DNA of 64,000 bases, taken from contig NZ_JAYEZO010000002.1 in NCBI RefSeq assembly GCF_037031285.1, positions 992,001-1,056,000 on the forward strand. Reading direction: 5' to 3'. The notes beneath the pieces are model-generated. The model was not told the origin of the DNA. It made no database searches and saw nothing but the letters and a program-made list of their open reading frames with translations. Shown here in pieces: positions 26,454 to 35,751 of the stretch. Each line of letters begins with the position of its first letter. The stretch's first letter is position 1. The position numbers and the translations under genes were made by a program. The stretch is from Halobellus sp. LT62 (lineage in GTDB: Archaea > Halobacteriota > Halobacteria > Halobacteriales > Haloferacaceae).

Positions 26454-27839
26454 CTACGCCGTTCCTCGGTCGATGTCGACGCCGGTGATCTCGAAGCGTG
26501 CTCCGCCGTGGTCGCTTGAAACGGCCGCAATCTCCCAGTCGTGCATATCGGCGATGCCATCGACGATCGATAGACCGTAGCCGGAACTGCTCTCGTCGGT
26601 CGAAAAGCCGGAGTCGAAGATTTCATCGCGGAGGGCCGACGGAATTCCGCTCCCGTTATCCTCGACGTAGAACCCCTTCGAGAGCGCACCGACGCGAATT
26701 TCAGTCGCGTCTCCGTGATCGAGCGCGTTCCAAAACAGGTTCTCGAAGAGCCGACGCAGTTGACTCTCGTAGGCCTTAAAGCTCGCCTCCTCCTCGACGA
26801 TGAGCTCTCCCTGTTTGGCTGACACGGTTTCCCAAGCCTGTCCGGCGCTTTCGGACAGCGATATGTCTGTGAGATCCAACTCGTCGCCCCGGGCGACGTG
26901 TAACAGCTCGTCGATGAGGTTTCGCATTCGGTTGTGGGCCTGTGCGACCTCTTCGAGGTACTCGAAATCACCCGTCTCTTGCGCCAGTTGGAGGTGTCCC
27001 TCCGCGATGTTGAGCGGGTTCCGAAGGTCGTGAGAGACGGTGTTAGCGAACGACTCCAGTACCTCGTTTCGATACTGGACCTCGTTTTCCCGCTCTTTCT
27101 TCTCTGAGATGTCTCGCGAATGCACGAACAGTCCCGAATCGACCGGGTACGCGCGAATCTCCACCCAATAACCGTGAGGCTCGTACTGTAACTCGAATTC
27201 CATCTCCTCGCGCGTTTCCATCACAGTCTCGAAGTTGTCGTAGATCTCGGTCTCGACGGCTTCGGGAAACACCTCCCAGAACTCCGCGCCGACCACCTCG
27301 TCGGGGGATAGGCCGGTCCGCTCGGCGATCTGCTGGTTCCAGTAGGTGACAGTCCACTCCTCGTCGAGGCTGTAGAATCCGTCAGTCTGCTCGTACAACT
27401 GGACGAGGCGGTCCTGTGCGATCTGTGCCCGGTGCTCGGAGCGGCGTTGGCTGACTAGGTTCTGAACTCGGTTCGCCAGCAGTTCGTAGGACTCGACGCC
27501 GTCTTTCTGGAGGTAGTTGGTGACGCCCGCCTTGATGGCGTCAGACGCGATCTGTTCGTTTCCCTGTCCAGTGAACAGAATAAAAGGGAGGTTCGGGTAC
27601 GTCTCTCTGACCGTTTCGAGAACGTCGAGACCGTCCATCCCCGGCATCTGATAGTCGCTGACGAGACAGTCGATCGGTTCGGAGTCCAGCCGGTCGATCG
27701 CGGTACGGGGATCCGTCTCCGTGTGTACCGTGATCCGGTCGTCGGTCTTTTCGACGTACGTCTTCACGAGATCACTGAACTTCGGATGGTCGTCGATATG
27801 TAATACCTGAATCGAAGTGTCGCCGGGTATCTCGCTCAT
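26454..27839 (-). CDS. Hybrid sensor: receiver-PAS-histidine kinase
   Basis: 461 residues, no membrane segments. A receiver domain occupies 8-125 with phospho-acceptor D62 (CLVSDYQMPGMDG). A PAS domain spans about 145-250 (WTVTYWNQQIAERTGLSPDEVVG). The HisKA box has H270 in VSHDLRNPLNIAEG, and the HATPase has N371 (N box), DNGSGIP and GYGLSIV. Receiver-first kinases like this are common in haloarchaea. It is divergent from a winged-helix gene 95 bases away and resembles the 968-residue kinase at 29204. ATG 27837-27839 gives the start. Confidence 0.94.
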   Translation of the reverse strand: MSEIPGDTSIQVLHIDDHPKFSDLVKTYVEKTDDRITVHTETDPRTAIDRLDSEPIDCLVSDYQMPGMDGLDVLETVRETYPNLPFILFTGQGNEQIASDAIKAGVTNYLQKDGVESYELLANRVQNLVSQRRSEHRAQIAQDRLVQLYEQTDGFYSLDEEWTVTYWNQQIAERTGLSPDEVVGAEFWEVFPEAVETEIYDNFETVMETREEMEFELQYEPHGYWVEIRAYPVDSGLFVHSRDISEKKERENEVQYRNEVLESFANTVSHDLRNPLNIAEGHLQLAQETGDFEYLEEVAQAHNRMRNLIDELLHVARGDELDLTDISLSESAGQAWETVSAKQGELIVEEEASFKAYESQLRRLFENLFWNALDHGDATEIRVGALSKGFYVEDNGSGIPSALRDEIFDSGFSTDESSSGYGLSIVDGIADMHDWEIAAVSSDHGGARFEITGVDIDRGTA

Positions 27840-27934
27840 ACTTTGGTTATGCGTGTTCTCATTTGAATAAAAACTTTGGTACGAGACTGGTACCCCACGC
27901 CACATTCAACCGGCTTCAGCACGAATCTCCGAGG

Positions 27935-28603
27935 ATGACCGCACAAGGGGATGTAACTGATACTGGGGCGTATATCTCCAGCTCGAAGTACCGGTTACAC
28001 GTCTTGGAAGCCCTCGACGCGCTCGACCGCGCGACGCCGAAAGAGATCGCAGAACGCGTCGGGGACCGACGGCCACACGTCTCCCGCGCCATCTCCGAAC
28101 TCCGAGAGAGGGACGTAGTGGAGTTGCAGGTTCCGGAGAGCCGGTCGGTCGGGCGGTACTACGGTCTCACGGAGAAGGGGGCAACCGCCTACGAAGAGGT
28201 GCAAAACCGGATCAGCGACGTCGACTGGACGGTCACGGAACCCGCCGATGAGGACGTTCGCGCGGTCGTGCGGCTGGCGCGAGAGGAGTTCGGCGACTGG
28301 TTGCGCCTTGTCGCCCTGTACGACGGTGCGCAAGTCCGCATTTGCCACGCGGACCCAGACGTTCTGGCGAGTTACTCCGAGGACGAATTCGAGCGGGGGC
28401 TCCGGACGGTCGTATTAGAGCACTCGCTGGATTCGCTGGCGGTTTCGACCGAGGAGTGCTGGTCGAAGGTGCTGCACTTCGAGAACTTCTCGGTCGTCAA
28501 GGTCCTCGTCGAAGAGGACACGCAGCTGTCGATCTCCTTTTCGAACGCCACCGACGTCTCCGTTCCGTCGTTCAGCGAGTCCGTCGTCGAACTCTTCGAG
28601 TAG
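27935..28603 (+). CDS. Winged-helix DNA-binding protein with C-terminal sensor-like domain
   Basis: 222 residues. The N-terminal winged helix is SSKYRLHVLEALDALDRATPKEIAERVGDRRPHVSRAISELRERDVVEL, followed by the wing with YGLTEKGATAYEEV. The C-terminal ~120 residues are alpha/beta and unassigned. In the divergent spacer to the kinase, GGTAC occurs twice (ggtacgagactggtacc), a possible operator. A joint signalling role with the kinase is inference from the divergent arrangement. Confidence 0.85.
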   Translation: MTAQGDVTDTGAYISSSKYRLHVLEALDALDRATPKEIAERVGDRRPHVSRAISELRERDVVELQVPESRSVGRYYGLTEKGATAYEEVQNRISDVDWTVTEPADEDVRAVVRLAREEFGDWLRLVALYDGAQVRICHADPDVLASYSEDEFERGLRTVVLEHSLDSLAVSTEECWSKVLHFENFSVVKVLVEEDTQLSISFSNATDVSVPSFSESVVELFE

Positions 28604-28749
28604 AGAAACTCACGTGTATCGGATGGACGAGTGCGGTACTGGCCACCGAACGACCCGCAAGACCCGGACGGCGGACAGTTCGGTGGCGCGAACGGACACG
28701 AGCGCGTGGTCGGCGATCGACGCAGTCGCTCGCGTAGCGCAAAAGGCCG

Positions 28750-28767
28750 ATGTCGCCCAAGACACTA
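28750..28767. repeat. Left copy of 18-base direct repeat flanking the kinase island
   Basis: atgtcgcccaagacacta, identical to 32309-32326. The two copies enclose 3.5 kb with lower GC and the 968-residue kinase gene. It may be a target duplication, an att-like site or a recombination scar; no integrase or transposase gene lies between the copies. Confidence 0.75.
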
Positions 28768-28916
28768 CCGGACGAAAATCTACTAGTAGGCTTAGTGGAA
28801 CTGAAATCGAACACTCTGGATCCAATACGTCACAACAGCCTGAACCCGATATTGCGGATAGGTCTCTGTGAGGGAACCGAGTTCAAGTGAGCTATGGCCT
28901 GTCGTATAATGTTCTA

Positions 28917-29081
28917 CGCTCTTGGGTGAGAGATTGTTGATGGAGAGCTGTCTGGTGGTTTCGTGCCGAGTGCGTTCGGGTGTTGAGGAGACAACCCCCG
29001 GTTACTACGGGCTGAACCGGGTGGTCAACCGTCCCGAATCAACCCTTCCCGCCACGATCAACAATCCTCTACACAAGAGCG
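28917..29081. mobile_element. MITE-like element with imperfect 25-base inverted ends
   Basis: The left end 28918-28941 starts gctcttgggtgagagattg and the right end 29057-29080 is its inverse with 19 of 24 positions matching (right end inverted: gctcttgtgtagaggattg...). Between them lies a perfect 7-bp hairpin, CCCGGTT at 28997-29003 with AACCGGG at 29015-29021. There is no transposase. The size and ends fit a non-autonomous insertion-sequence derivative; an RNA with stable fold is an alternative. Confidence 0.5.
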
Positions 29082-29203
29082 ATCGGAATTTATCTAACCA
29101 CAGTGGATACGTAGCCATAACCGGATTCTTATCTAATATGTGTGTTATTTGCTACTGATTAACATACATTCTTATATCGGGGGTTTCTCAGGCAGAAGTA
29201 TGT

Positions 29204-32110
29204 ATGAGCGAGACAGCTGATACAATTCGCGTTCTCCATGTTGATGACGAGCCAGGCCTCGTCGATATGGCCGCTACATTTCTCGAACGCGAGGACAACC
29301 GAATTGATGTTCGGACAGCGAATAGCCCCACCGACGGATTGGAAATATTGGGCGATTACGAGCTTGACTGTATTGTCTCCGACTACGATATGCCACAAAC
29401 AAACGGTATTGAGTTTCTTGAAGCTGTCCGTGAAGAGTATCCGGAGCTTCCATTTATTCTCTATACAGGCAAGGGGTCAGAAGAAATTGCAAGCGAAGCG
29501 ATTTCGTCAGGTGTGACTGACTATCTTCAGAAAGAATCCGGAACCAGCCAATACACCGTCCTCGCACATCGGATTCAGAACGTTGTCGAGCAGTATCAGG
29601 CCCGGCAAGCGGTCGAACAAACCGAACAAAAACTCACTCAACTTGCTGAGAAAAGCGATGATATTCTGTTCATGTTTAACGAGGACTGGAGCGAACTCCT
29701 CTTTACTAATTCGGCGTTCGAAGACATCTGGGGTATCTCCGTCGAACAAGTCGAAGAGAACTCAGAGGCATTCATCGAGTACATCCATCCCGAAGACAGG
29801 GACGATGTCCGACGCTCGATGGAACAAATCTCCAAGGGACAGCCCGATGAGATTGAATACCGTATCATTCCGCCCGATGGCGACCAACGGTGGGTACGAG
29901 CGCAAAGCAAGCCGATTTTCGACAGCGAGGGGTCCATCACACGTATCGTGGGCTACGTCCGTGACATCACCGAGCAAAAGGAACACACCCGTCGCTTTGA
30001 GGCAATCTTCAACAATACGTACACATTCGTTGGATTATTGGAACCGGATGGAACGCTCATCGAAGCAAACGATACCGCCCTCTCGTTCGGTGGCTTGGAT
30101 CGAGACGATGTCATCGGGAACAAGATGTGGGAAGCAACGTGGTTCGAATATTCTCAAGAAACCAAAGACCGTGCACGCAAAGCCGTCAAAAGCGCCGCAC
30201 AGGGAGAGTTCGTCCGCCATGAACTTCCGGTCAAAGGTGCCGGTAGAGAAGCGATCATCGACTTCTCAGTGCGCCCAGTATTGAATGACGAAGGCGAGGT
30301 TACCTTACTCATCCCCGAAGGACGCGATATTACCGAACGCAAAGAACACGAACAGAAGCGTCAGCAAATCATCGACCGAATGAACGATGCAGTCATCGAA
30401 GTCGATTCCAACTGGGAGATCACGGTGGTCAACGATCCCGTTGAAGAGTTCACCGGGCAAGATGAGTCGGAACTTCTCGGGCAAGATTTCTGGGATGTGT
30501 TCGCTGAGGCACGCGGGACTGAGTTTGAGAGAAAATACCGACAAGCGATGGAAACCCGGGAAGGAACCACTATCGTTGAGTACTATTCCGGTGTGGACGA
30601 ATGGTTCGATATTGACGTATATCCGAACGATGACGGTGGGCTTGCGTTCTATTTCCTCTCGGTAACGGAACACAAACAGCGCGAAAAGGAACTCGAACGG
30701 ACGCGTGATTTCTTCAACGAAGCAGAGCGATTGGGGAATTTGGGTGCTTGGGAATTTAGCGCGTCCGGAGAATTGGTGTGGACAGACGGAACGCGACGGA
30801 TTCATAAAGTGGATGATAAGTTTGAGCCAACGTTGGACGAGGGAGTTCAGTTTTTCCACCCCGAAGACCGGGAGACAATCGAACAGGCAGTCGAAAGCGC
30901 ACTTGAGAGCGGAGCATCATACGATCGAGAAGCCCGCCTGATTACCGCAAACGACAACCAGCGGTGGGTTCGAACGAGAGGCCACGTTCTTGCGGACACG
31001 GATCAGCCGACAGTTCGCGGATACATTCAGGACATCACCGAACAAAAAGAGCGAGAAGAGCAGCTCCAGAAGACGAACGCCCAACTGGAGAACGCGATTG
31101 AGGCGGGCGCAGTCGGGACGTGGGAGTGGCACATTCCCGAGAATCGGCTCGTCGTCGGCAACGAGTTCGCCAAGCGATTCGGCGTCGATCCTGACGTGGC
31201 TCAGGACGGTGTCGAACTTGACCGATTCATCTCCTCGATCCACGAGGACGACCGTGAGTGGGTCGAACAAGAGATCGAGGCAGCGATGGACGCGTGCGGA
31301 GAATACGAGGCGGAGTATCGCGTTTGGAATATTGATGACGAACTCAAGTGGGTGCTCGCACGAGGGTACGTCGAATGTGACGATGATGGGACACCAATCA
31401 CGTTCCCCGGAGTTCTCGTTGATATTACCGAACGAAAGCAAATCGAACAGGAGCTACACCAGCAGAACGAACGCTTGGATGAGTTCGCAAGTGTCGTCAG
31501 TCACGATCTTCGAAGCCCGCTGAGTGTCGTTGAGGGACGATTAGAACTCGCACAAGAAGAGTGTGAAAGCGAGCATCTTGATGTGATCGGTACTGCGACA
31601 GATCGGATGGATCGTATCATCGAGGATGTGCTCTGGCTAGCTCGGGCGAAACAGGAGATTGGATCTGTAGAACCGACTGTGATGCAAACTACTGTTGACG
31701 CCGCGTGGAATCTGGTGGCCGACGATGTAGATCAGGCTGAGCTACTCTATGCGGATGAAAAACGCCCCCTGCCCACAATCAAGGCGGATGAGAATCGGCT
31801 CAGCCAACTCCTAGAAAATCTACTCAGGAACGCGATTGAACACGGTGGGACGGATGTAACAGTTACCGTTGGCCCATTAGAGAATGGGTTCTATGTCGAA
31901 GATGATGGCCCCGGAATCCCTCAGGATAAGCGTGAGGACGTGTTCGCTGCTGGCTACTCAACCGACAAGGAAGGAACCGGCTTTGGACTGAATATCGTCA
32001 ATCAAGTTGCCGAGGAACATAACTGGGAGATCCGTGTGACGGACGGCCGTGATGGGGGCGCACGGTTCGAAATTACCGGTGTTGAAGATAATCAAAAGAC
32101 TGCTGAATAA
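29204..32110 (+). CDS. Multi-PAS receiver-histidine kinase, 968 residues
   Basis: Soluble hybrid sensor. The receiver occupies about 8-125 with D60 (CIVSDYDMPQTNG). At least five PAS domains follow, several ending in the conserved DITE(Q/R)KE or similar boundary (YVRDITEQKEH, EGRDITERKEHE, FLSVTEHKQRE, YIQDITEQKERE, LVDITERKQIE). The HisKA phospho-site is H767 in VVSHDLRSPLSVVEG, and the ATPase has NLLRNAIEHGG, DDGPGIP and GTGFGLNIV. The receiver and kinase core resemble the neighbouring 461-residue kinase. Base composition is AT-richer than the surroundings, with a GC-richer stretch near 31050-31420 (the last PAS), hinting at mosaic origin. Confidence 0.93.
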   Translation: MSETADTIRVLHVDDEPGLVDMAATFLEREDNRIDVRTANSPTDGLEILGDYELDCIVSDYDMPQTNGIEFLEAVREEYPELPFILYTGKGSEEIASEAISSGVTDYLQKESGTSQYTVLAHRIQNVVEQYQARQAVEQTEQKLTQLAEKSDDILFMFNEDWSELLFTNSAFEDIWGISVEQVEENSEAFIEYIHPEDRDDVRRSMEQISKGQPDEIEYRIIPPDGDQRWVRAQSKPIFDSEGSITRIVGYVRDITEQKEHTRRFEAIFNNTYTFVGLLEPDGTLIEANDTALSFGGLDRDDVIGNKMWEATWFEYSQETKDRARKAVKSAAQGEFVRHELPVKGAGREAIIDFSVRPVLNDEGEVTLLIPEGRDITERKEHEQKRQQIIDRMNDAVIEVDSNWEITVVNDPVEEFTGQDESELLGQDFWDVFAEARGTEFERKYRQAMETREGTTIVEYYSGVDEWFDIDVYPNDDGGLAFYFLSVTEHKQREKELERTRDFFNEAERLGNLGAWEFSASGELVWTDGTRRIHKVDDKFEPTLDEGVQFFHPEDRETIEQAVESALESGASYDREARLITANDNQRWVRTRGHVLADTDQPTVRGYIQDITEQKEREEQLQKTNAQLENAIEAGAVGTWEWHIPENRLVVGNEFAKRFGVDPDVAQDGVELDRFISSIHEDDREWVEQEIEAAMDACGEYEAEYRVWNIDDELKWVLARGYVECDDDGTPITFPGVLVDITERKQIEQELHQQNERLDEFASVVSHDLRSPLSVVEGRLELAQEECESEHLDVIGTATDRMDRIIEDVLWLARAKQEIGSVEPTVMQTTVDAAWNLVADDVDQAELLYADEKRPLPTIKADENRLSQLLENLLRNAIEHGGTDVTVTVGPLENGFYVEDDGPGIPQDKREDVFAAGYSTDKEGTGFGLNIVNQVAEEHNWEIRVTDGRDGGARFEITGVEDNQKTAE

Positions 32111-32616
32111 GCGCTGTGTATTCGGCACGGACATTCAAATCTATCAGATGTCAGTACTCCCGGCAGATCTCATTCCAGGCTCGTTATCATCGGTAATTTC
32201 CGTGATCCGTCAAGAAAGAGAGGATACTACGGGTGAATCTCATTCAACGGTAGACTCTGACTGAAGCTATCCATATTATTTGCAGATAATTCTAATAGTA
32301 TACATAAAATGTCGCCCAAGACACTAACGACCGGCCTCATCCCGTGGCGGCGTGCCGCGTCGGCCGGGAAACCCTCGTGTCGGGCGGTCCGTCTTTCGGG
32401 CGCGGACGATCCGCTGATGTCGCACACCCGGGTTCGCCGCCGGATCATCGCTCCCGTAGCGGGAGAACTCGAGGCGGGGACTAAGGGTGCGCACCGGAAC
32501 GAGGGGTCGAACGCGTAAGATCGTTCCGGATACACGGACGGGATCGGAACCGACGGTTCTCGACGGCGAACCGGGGTACCGAAAAGTATACTCCCGGGTA
32601 CTTGAGACTGAAACCC
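32111..32616. other. Intergenic region at the right edge of the AT-rich insertion
   Basis: 506 bases. 32111-32308 is AT-rich non-coding DNA following the kinase. The right copy of the 18-base repeat is at 32309-32326, after which the sequence becomes GC-rich. A short plus-strand frame from 32309 crosses the repeat and looks like non-coding shadow. aaaagtata at 32582-32590 is the likely TATA element of the GMC oxidoreductase gene. Confidence 0.6.
32309..32326. repeat. Right copy of 18-base direct repeat flanking the kinase island
   Basis: Identical to 28750-28767 and in the same orientation. To its left the sequence is AT-rich (tctaatagtatacataaa), to its right GC-rich, so it coincides with a composition boundary. 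Confidence 0.75.
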
Positions 32617-34209
32617 ATGACAAACGCGAACGAATCGTACGACTACGTCGTCGTCGGTGCGGGGACCGCGGGCTGTACGGTCGCGACCCGGCTCTCGGTG
32701 GATCCCTCCCGGAGCGTCCTCGTGTTGGAAGCGGGCGAACCCGACCACAGACGGTCGATCCACGTGCCGAGCGAGGTCGGGAACCTGTTCAAATCCGCGG
32801 TGGATTGGGAGTACTACACCGAACCCCAAGACGCGATGCACGGCCGGGAGCTCTACTGGCCGCGCGGGAAGACTCTCGGCGGCTCCAGTTCGATCAACGC
32901 GATGATCTATATCCGCGGGCATCCCTCCGATTTCGACGAGTGGGCCGAGATGGGTAACGAGGGCTGGGGCTACGACGACCTCCTCCCGTACTTCAAGCGG
33001 AACGAGAACAACCAGCGCCACCGAAGCGAGTACCACGGCGTCGGCGGACCGCTGAACGTCGCCGACCTCCAATCGCCCTACGAGCTCTCGCGGGTCTTCG
33101 TCGAGGCGGGCGTCGAAGCCGGTCACCCGCGCAACGGCGACTTCAACGGCGGACGTCAGGAGGGCGTTGGCCTGTTTCAGGTGACCCAGAAGGACGGCGA
33201 GCGACACAGCGCCGCGCGGGCGTACCTCAAACCCGCGTTGGTCGAGCGGTCGAACTTGTCGGCACAGACCGGCGCGCAGGTGACCTCGCTGCGGTTCGAC
33301 GGCGACAGGGTCGTCGGCGTCGAGTACGAACGAAACGGCGAACGGCAGACCGTGAAGGCCAACGAGGAAGTGATCGTCTCGGGCGGCACGATCAACTCCC
33401 CGCAACTCCTGATGCTCTCGGGGATCGGTCCCGCTGAAGAACTCGAAACCCACGACATTGAAGTTACAAAGCAGCTCCCCGGCGTCGGGCGCAACCTCCA
33501 AGATCACCTGTTCGCGACGGTGCAGTACGAGGCGGAAAACGCGGTGACGCGGGAAGGCGTCGGCGACCTCGAGGACATCGTCGAGTATCACACCCAGCGC
33601 AGCGGTCGGATGACCTCCAACGGGGGCGAGGGCGGGGCGTTCATTCGAACCCAGTCGGACCTCGACCGCCCCGACGTGGAGTTCCACTTCGGTCCGGGAT
33701 TCTTTATGCGACACGGCTACGAGAACCCCGACGAGGGGCGGGGCTTCTACATCGGCGCGACGCAACTTCGACCGGAGAGCCGCGGCCAGATTACGCTTCG
33801 CTCTGACGACCCGTTCGACGACCCGGCGATCGACCCGCGTTATCTGGCCGAAGACGCGGATCTCGATACGATGATTCGAGGCATTCGTGAGGCCCGGCGC
33901 GTCGGGCAGGCCGAGCCGTTCGACGAGTACCGCGTCAGGGAGGTGTGGCCCGGGGAAGACCGCCAGACTGACGAGGAGATCGGCGAGTTCGTCAAGCGGA
34001 AAGCGCAGACAGTCTATCACCCGGTCGGCACGTGTAAGATGGGGAGCGACGAGACGGCCGTCGTCGACGACCGACTCCGCGTCCACGGGCTCTCGGGGCT
34101 CCGCGTCGTCGACGCGTCGGTGATGCCGCGGATCGTCGGCGGCAACACGAACGCGGCGACGTTTGCGATCGCCGAGCGGGCGGCGGATCTGATCGTCGCC
34201 GACGAGTAG
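32617..34209 (+). CDS. GMC family FAD-dependent oxidoreductase (choline dehydrogenase-like)
   Basis: 530 residues. The FAD-binding YDYVVVGAGTAGCTVATRLS is at 8-27, followed by the GMC signatures LYWPRGKTLGGSSSINAMIYIRG and GGTINSPQLLMLSGIGP, and the C-terminal YHPVGTCKMG with the catalytic-site His, then VVDASVMPRIVGGNTNAATFAIAERAADLI. The family oxidises alcohols such as choline to aldehydes; the specific substrate is not evident and no betaine aldehyde dehydrogenase is nearby. Start at ATG 32617, about 30 bases after a TATA element; an earlier TTG is unlikely. Confidence 0.94.
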   Translation: MTNANESYDYVVVGAGTAGCTVATRLSVDPSRSVLVLEAGEPDHRRSIHVPSEVGNLFKSAVDWEYYTEPQDAMHGRELYWPRGKTLGGSSSINAMIYIRGHPSDFDEWAEMGNEGWGYDDLLPYFKRNENNQRHRSEYHGVGGPLNVADLQSPYELSRVFVEAGVEAGHPRNGDFNGGRQEGVGLFQVTQKDGERHSAARAYLKPALVERSNLSAQTGAQVTSLRFDGDRVVGVEYERNGERQTVKANEEVIVSGGTINSPQLLMLSGIGPAEELETHDIEVTKQLPGVGRNLQDHLFATVQYEAENAVTREGVGDLEDIVEYHTQRSGRMTSNGGEGGAFIRTQSDLDRPDVEFHFGPGFFMRHGYENPDEGRGFYIGATQLRPESRGQITLRSDDPFDDPAIDPRYLAEDADLDTMIRGIREARRVGQAEPFDEYRVREVWPGEDRQTDEEIGEFVKRKAQTVYHPVGTCKMGSDETAVVDDRLRVHGLSGLRVVDASVMPRIVGGNTNAATFAIAERAADLIVADE

Positions 34210-34243
34210 CGAGGGTCTCTTGGCTTCCGGGATTTTGCGGGCC

Positions 34244-35629
34244 TTACACCGTGTACTCGGACTCGGTGAGTTGGACGTACTTGCCGTTTCGGAACCGGAA
34301 CTTCGTGCGCTTGTAGGTCGTGACGAGCCGGGCAGCGCCGAAGCCCGCCCGGATGTTGCTCGTGTCGAACAGCCCGTACCCGCCGCTGTTGTCGAGGAGC
34401 TTCCGCGCCGTCGAAAACGCCCAGTCCCAGTCGTCCGGCCCGTAGTCGTGGACGACGTCAGCCATCGCGACGTTGCGGAGCACCTCGTCGCCGATGGCGT
34501 CCTTCCAGCGGTCGTTGTACGGCGAGAGGTCGCCCGCGGCGGCGAGTTCGCCCGCGATCGCACCCGTCCGGACCGCCGTGTGATCGCCGCCCTCGTGGAA
34601 GGCGGAGGTCGCGCCCATCGCGCCGCCGACGACGGCGATTCCCGCGCCGGTCGGGGAGTCGATCGGGCGGGTCGAGGAGATGGCGTACGTCTCGGTACCC
34701 TCCGATTTGCCGCGGTCCTCGACGAGCGGGAAGTCCTCGTCGATGTCGTACTCGTCGCCGTACTCCATTTCGAGCAGACGTCGAACGTACGTTTTCCCGT
34801 TCGGGATCCGTTCGTCCTCCGGGCGGAGGAGGGGATAGTCGTCTCTGTCCTCGACGTCGTCGATGTCCATCCCGATGGGCATCGTCAGGCCGATCCGGGC
34901 GACGTTGTCGTCATTCGGGAAGATCCACGGGTAGGCGGTGTGGCCGGGCATGTGGCCCCACCAGAACTTGATCGCGCCCGCGACTTCCTCGAACACGTCC
35001 TCGGGGAGGCGGCGGTGCTCTTGGTAGGCGATGTGGTTCGTCTCCCGCGTTGAGAGGCGCTCGCTCACGTCGAACGGGAGGTACGCGTCGAGCACGCCGC
35101 TGGTCACCTGCCGCTGCGGGCCGTCCGCAAGGATCAGGAAGTCCGCGCCGACCGCGTCGCCGTCGGCTAGTTCGAGTCGGTGCCGCGGGCCCTCGTTGGC
35201 GTCGAGGTCCGTTTCGACGTTCCGAACCGACGTCCCGACGCGGTACTCCGCCCCCGCCTCCTCCGCGCGGTCGCGCAGGAAGTCGTCGAAACGGGCCCGC
35301 TGCATACAGAAGCCGAACTCGTCGTACGACGACTCGATCCCCGTCGAGCGCATCGTTAGCGTCTCGTTCGGGCCGATGAACTCCGCTCTATCCAGCTCGC
35401 CGAGGACGACGTCATCGGGCATCTCGTCGGGGTGAATGCCCATAATATCGACCCAGTAATCGAGAATCCCCGCGGCGTCCGTCGAATCGGGACCTAATCT
35501 GTCGGGACGGTCCGTCCGCGGGACGCCCTTTTCGAGCACGACCGCCGACGCCCCGGCCGACGCGGCGGCGTGTCCGGCCGACGACCCCGCGGGGCCGCCG
35601 CCGACGATGGCTACGTCGAATCGCTTCAT
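34244..35629 (-). CDS. FAD-dependent oxidoreductase of the geranylgeranyl reductase type
   Basis: 461 residues. The Rossmann motif VAIVGGGPAGSSAGHAAASAGASAVVLEKG is at 6-35. FGFCMQRARFDDFLRDRAEEAGAEY, DFLILADGP and the second FAD motif GIAVVGGAMGATSAFHEGGDHTAVRTG follow, as in geranylgeranyl reductases that saturate archaeal lipid chains or related quinone side chains. It is larger than the ~400-residue core enzyme, so the exact substrate is uncertain. It converges with the GMC gene, 34 bases apart. Confidence 0.85.
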   Translation of the reverse strand: MKRFDVAIVGGGPAGSSAGHAAASAGASAVVLEKGVPRTDRPDRLGPDSTDAAGILDYWVDIMGIHPDEMPDDVVLGELDRAEFIGPNETLTMRSTGIESSYDEFGFCMQRARFDDFLRDRAEEAGAEYRVGTSVRNVETDLDANEGPRHRLELADGDAVGADFLILADGPQRQVTSGVLDAYLPFDVSERLSTRETNHIAYQEHRRLPEDVFEEVAGAIKFWWGHMPGHTAYPWIFPNDDNVARIGLTMPIGMDIDDVEDRDDYPLLRPEDERIPNGKTYVRRLLEMEYGDEYDIDEDFPLVEDRGKSEGTETYAISSTRPIDSPTGAGIAVVGGAMGATSAFHEGGDHTAVRTGAIAGELAAAGDLSPYNDRWKDAIGDEVLRNVAMADVVHDYGPDDWDWAFSTARKLLDNSGGYGLFDTSNIRAGFGAARLVTTYKRTKFRFRNGKYVQLTESEYTV

Positions 35630-35751
35630 ATGGCTACAGCGACCCCGACCCAGTATTATACTGTCGTTAACTTTCTGTCGTTATGGTGATATATTCTGTC
35701 ACCCATTCGGCCCGAAAAGGTAATTGCGGCTCATTCGAAGCGCGGACAACG

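Larger units (their letters stand above)
28604..29203. other. Intergenic region at the left edge of an AT-rich insertion
   Basis: 600 bases without a convincing gene. The first ~145 are GC-rich like the chromosome. An 18-base repeat copy lies at 28750-28767, after which A+T rises. A 165-base element with inverted ends occupies 28917-29081. A TATA-like ttcttata at 29169-29176 precedes the kinase ATG at 29204 by about 28-35 bases. Short frames here give low-complexity products and are not called. Confidence 0.6.

Noticed and set aside
26174-26971. 265-codon minus-strand frame
   Set aside because: Overlaps the sensor kinase in another frame; Ser/Arg/Thr shadow.
28614-28871. 85-codon plus-strand frame across the left 18-base repeat
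   Set aside because: Crosses a composition boundary and the repeat, with no homology or start signal; non-coding is more likely.
32309-32518. 69-codon plus-strand frame starting in the right 18-base repeat
   Set aside because: Its start is the repeat itself and the product has no recognisable domain.
32227-34563. 778-codon minus-strand open frame
   Set aside because: Antisense to the GMC oxidoreductase, which has clear family motifs; the antisense product has none.
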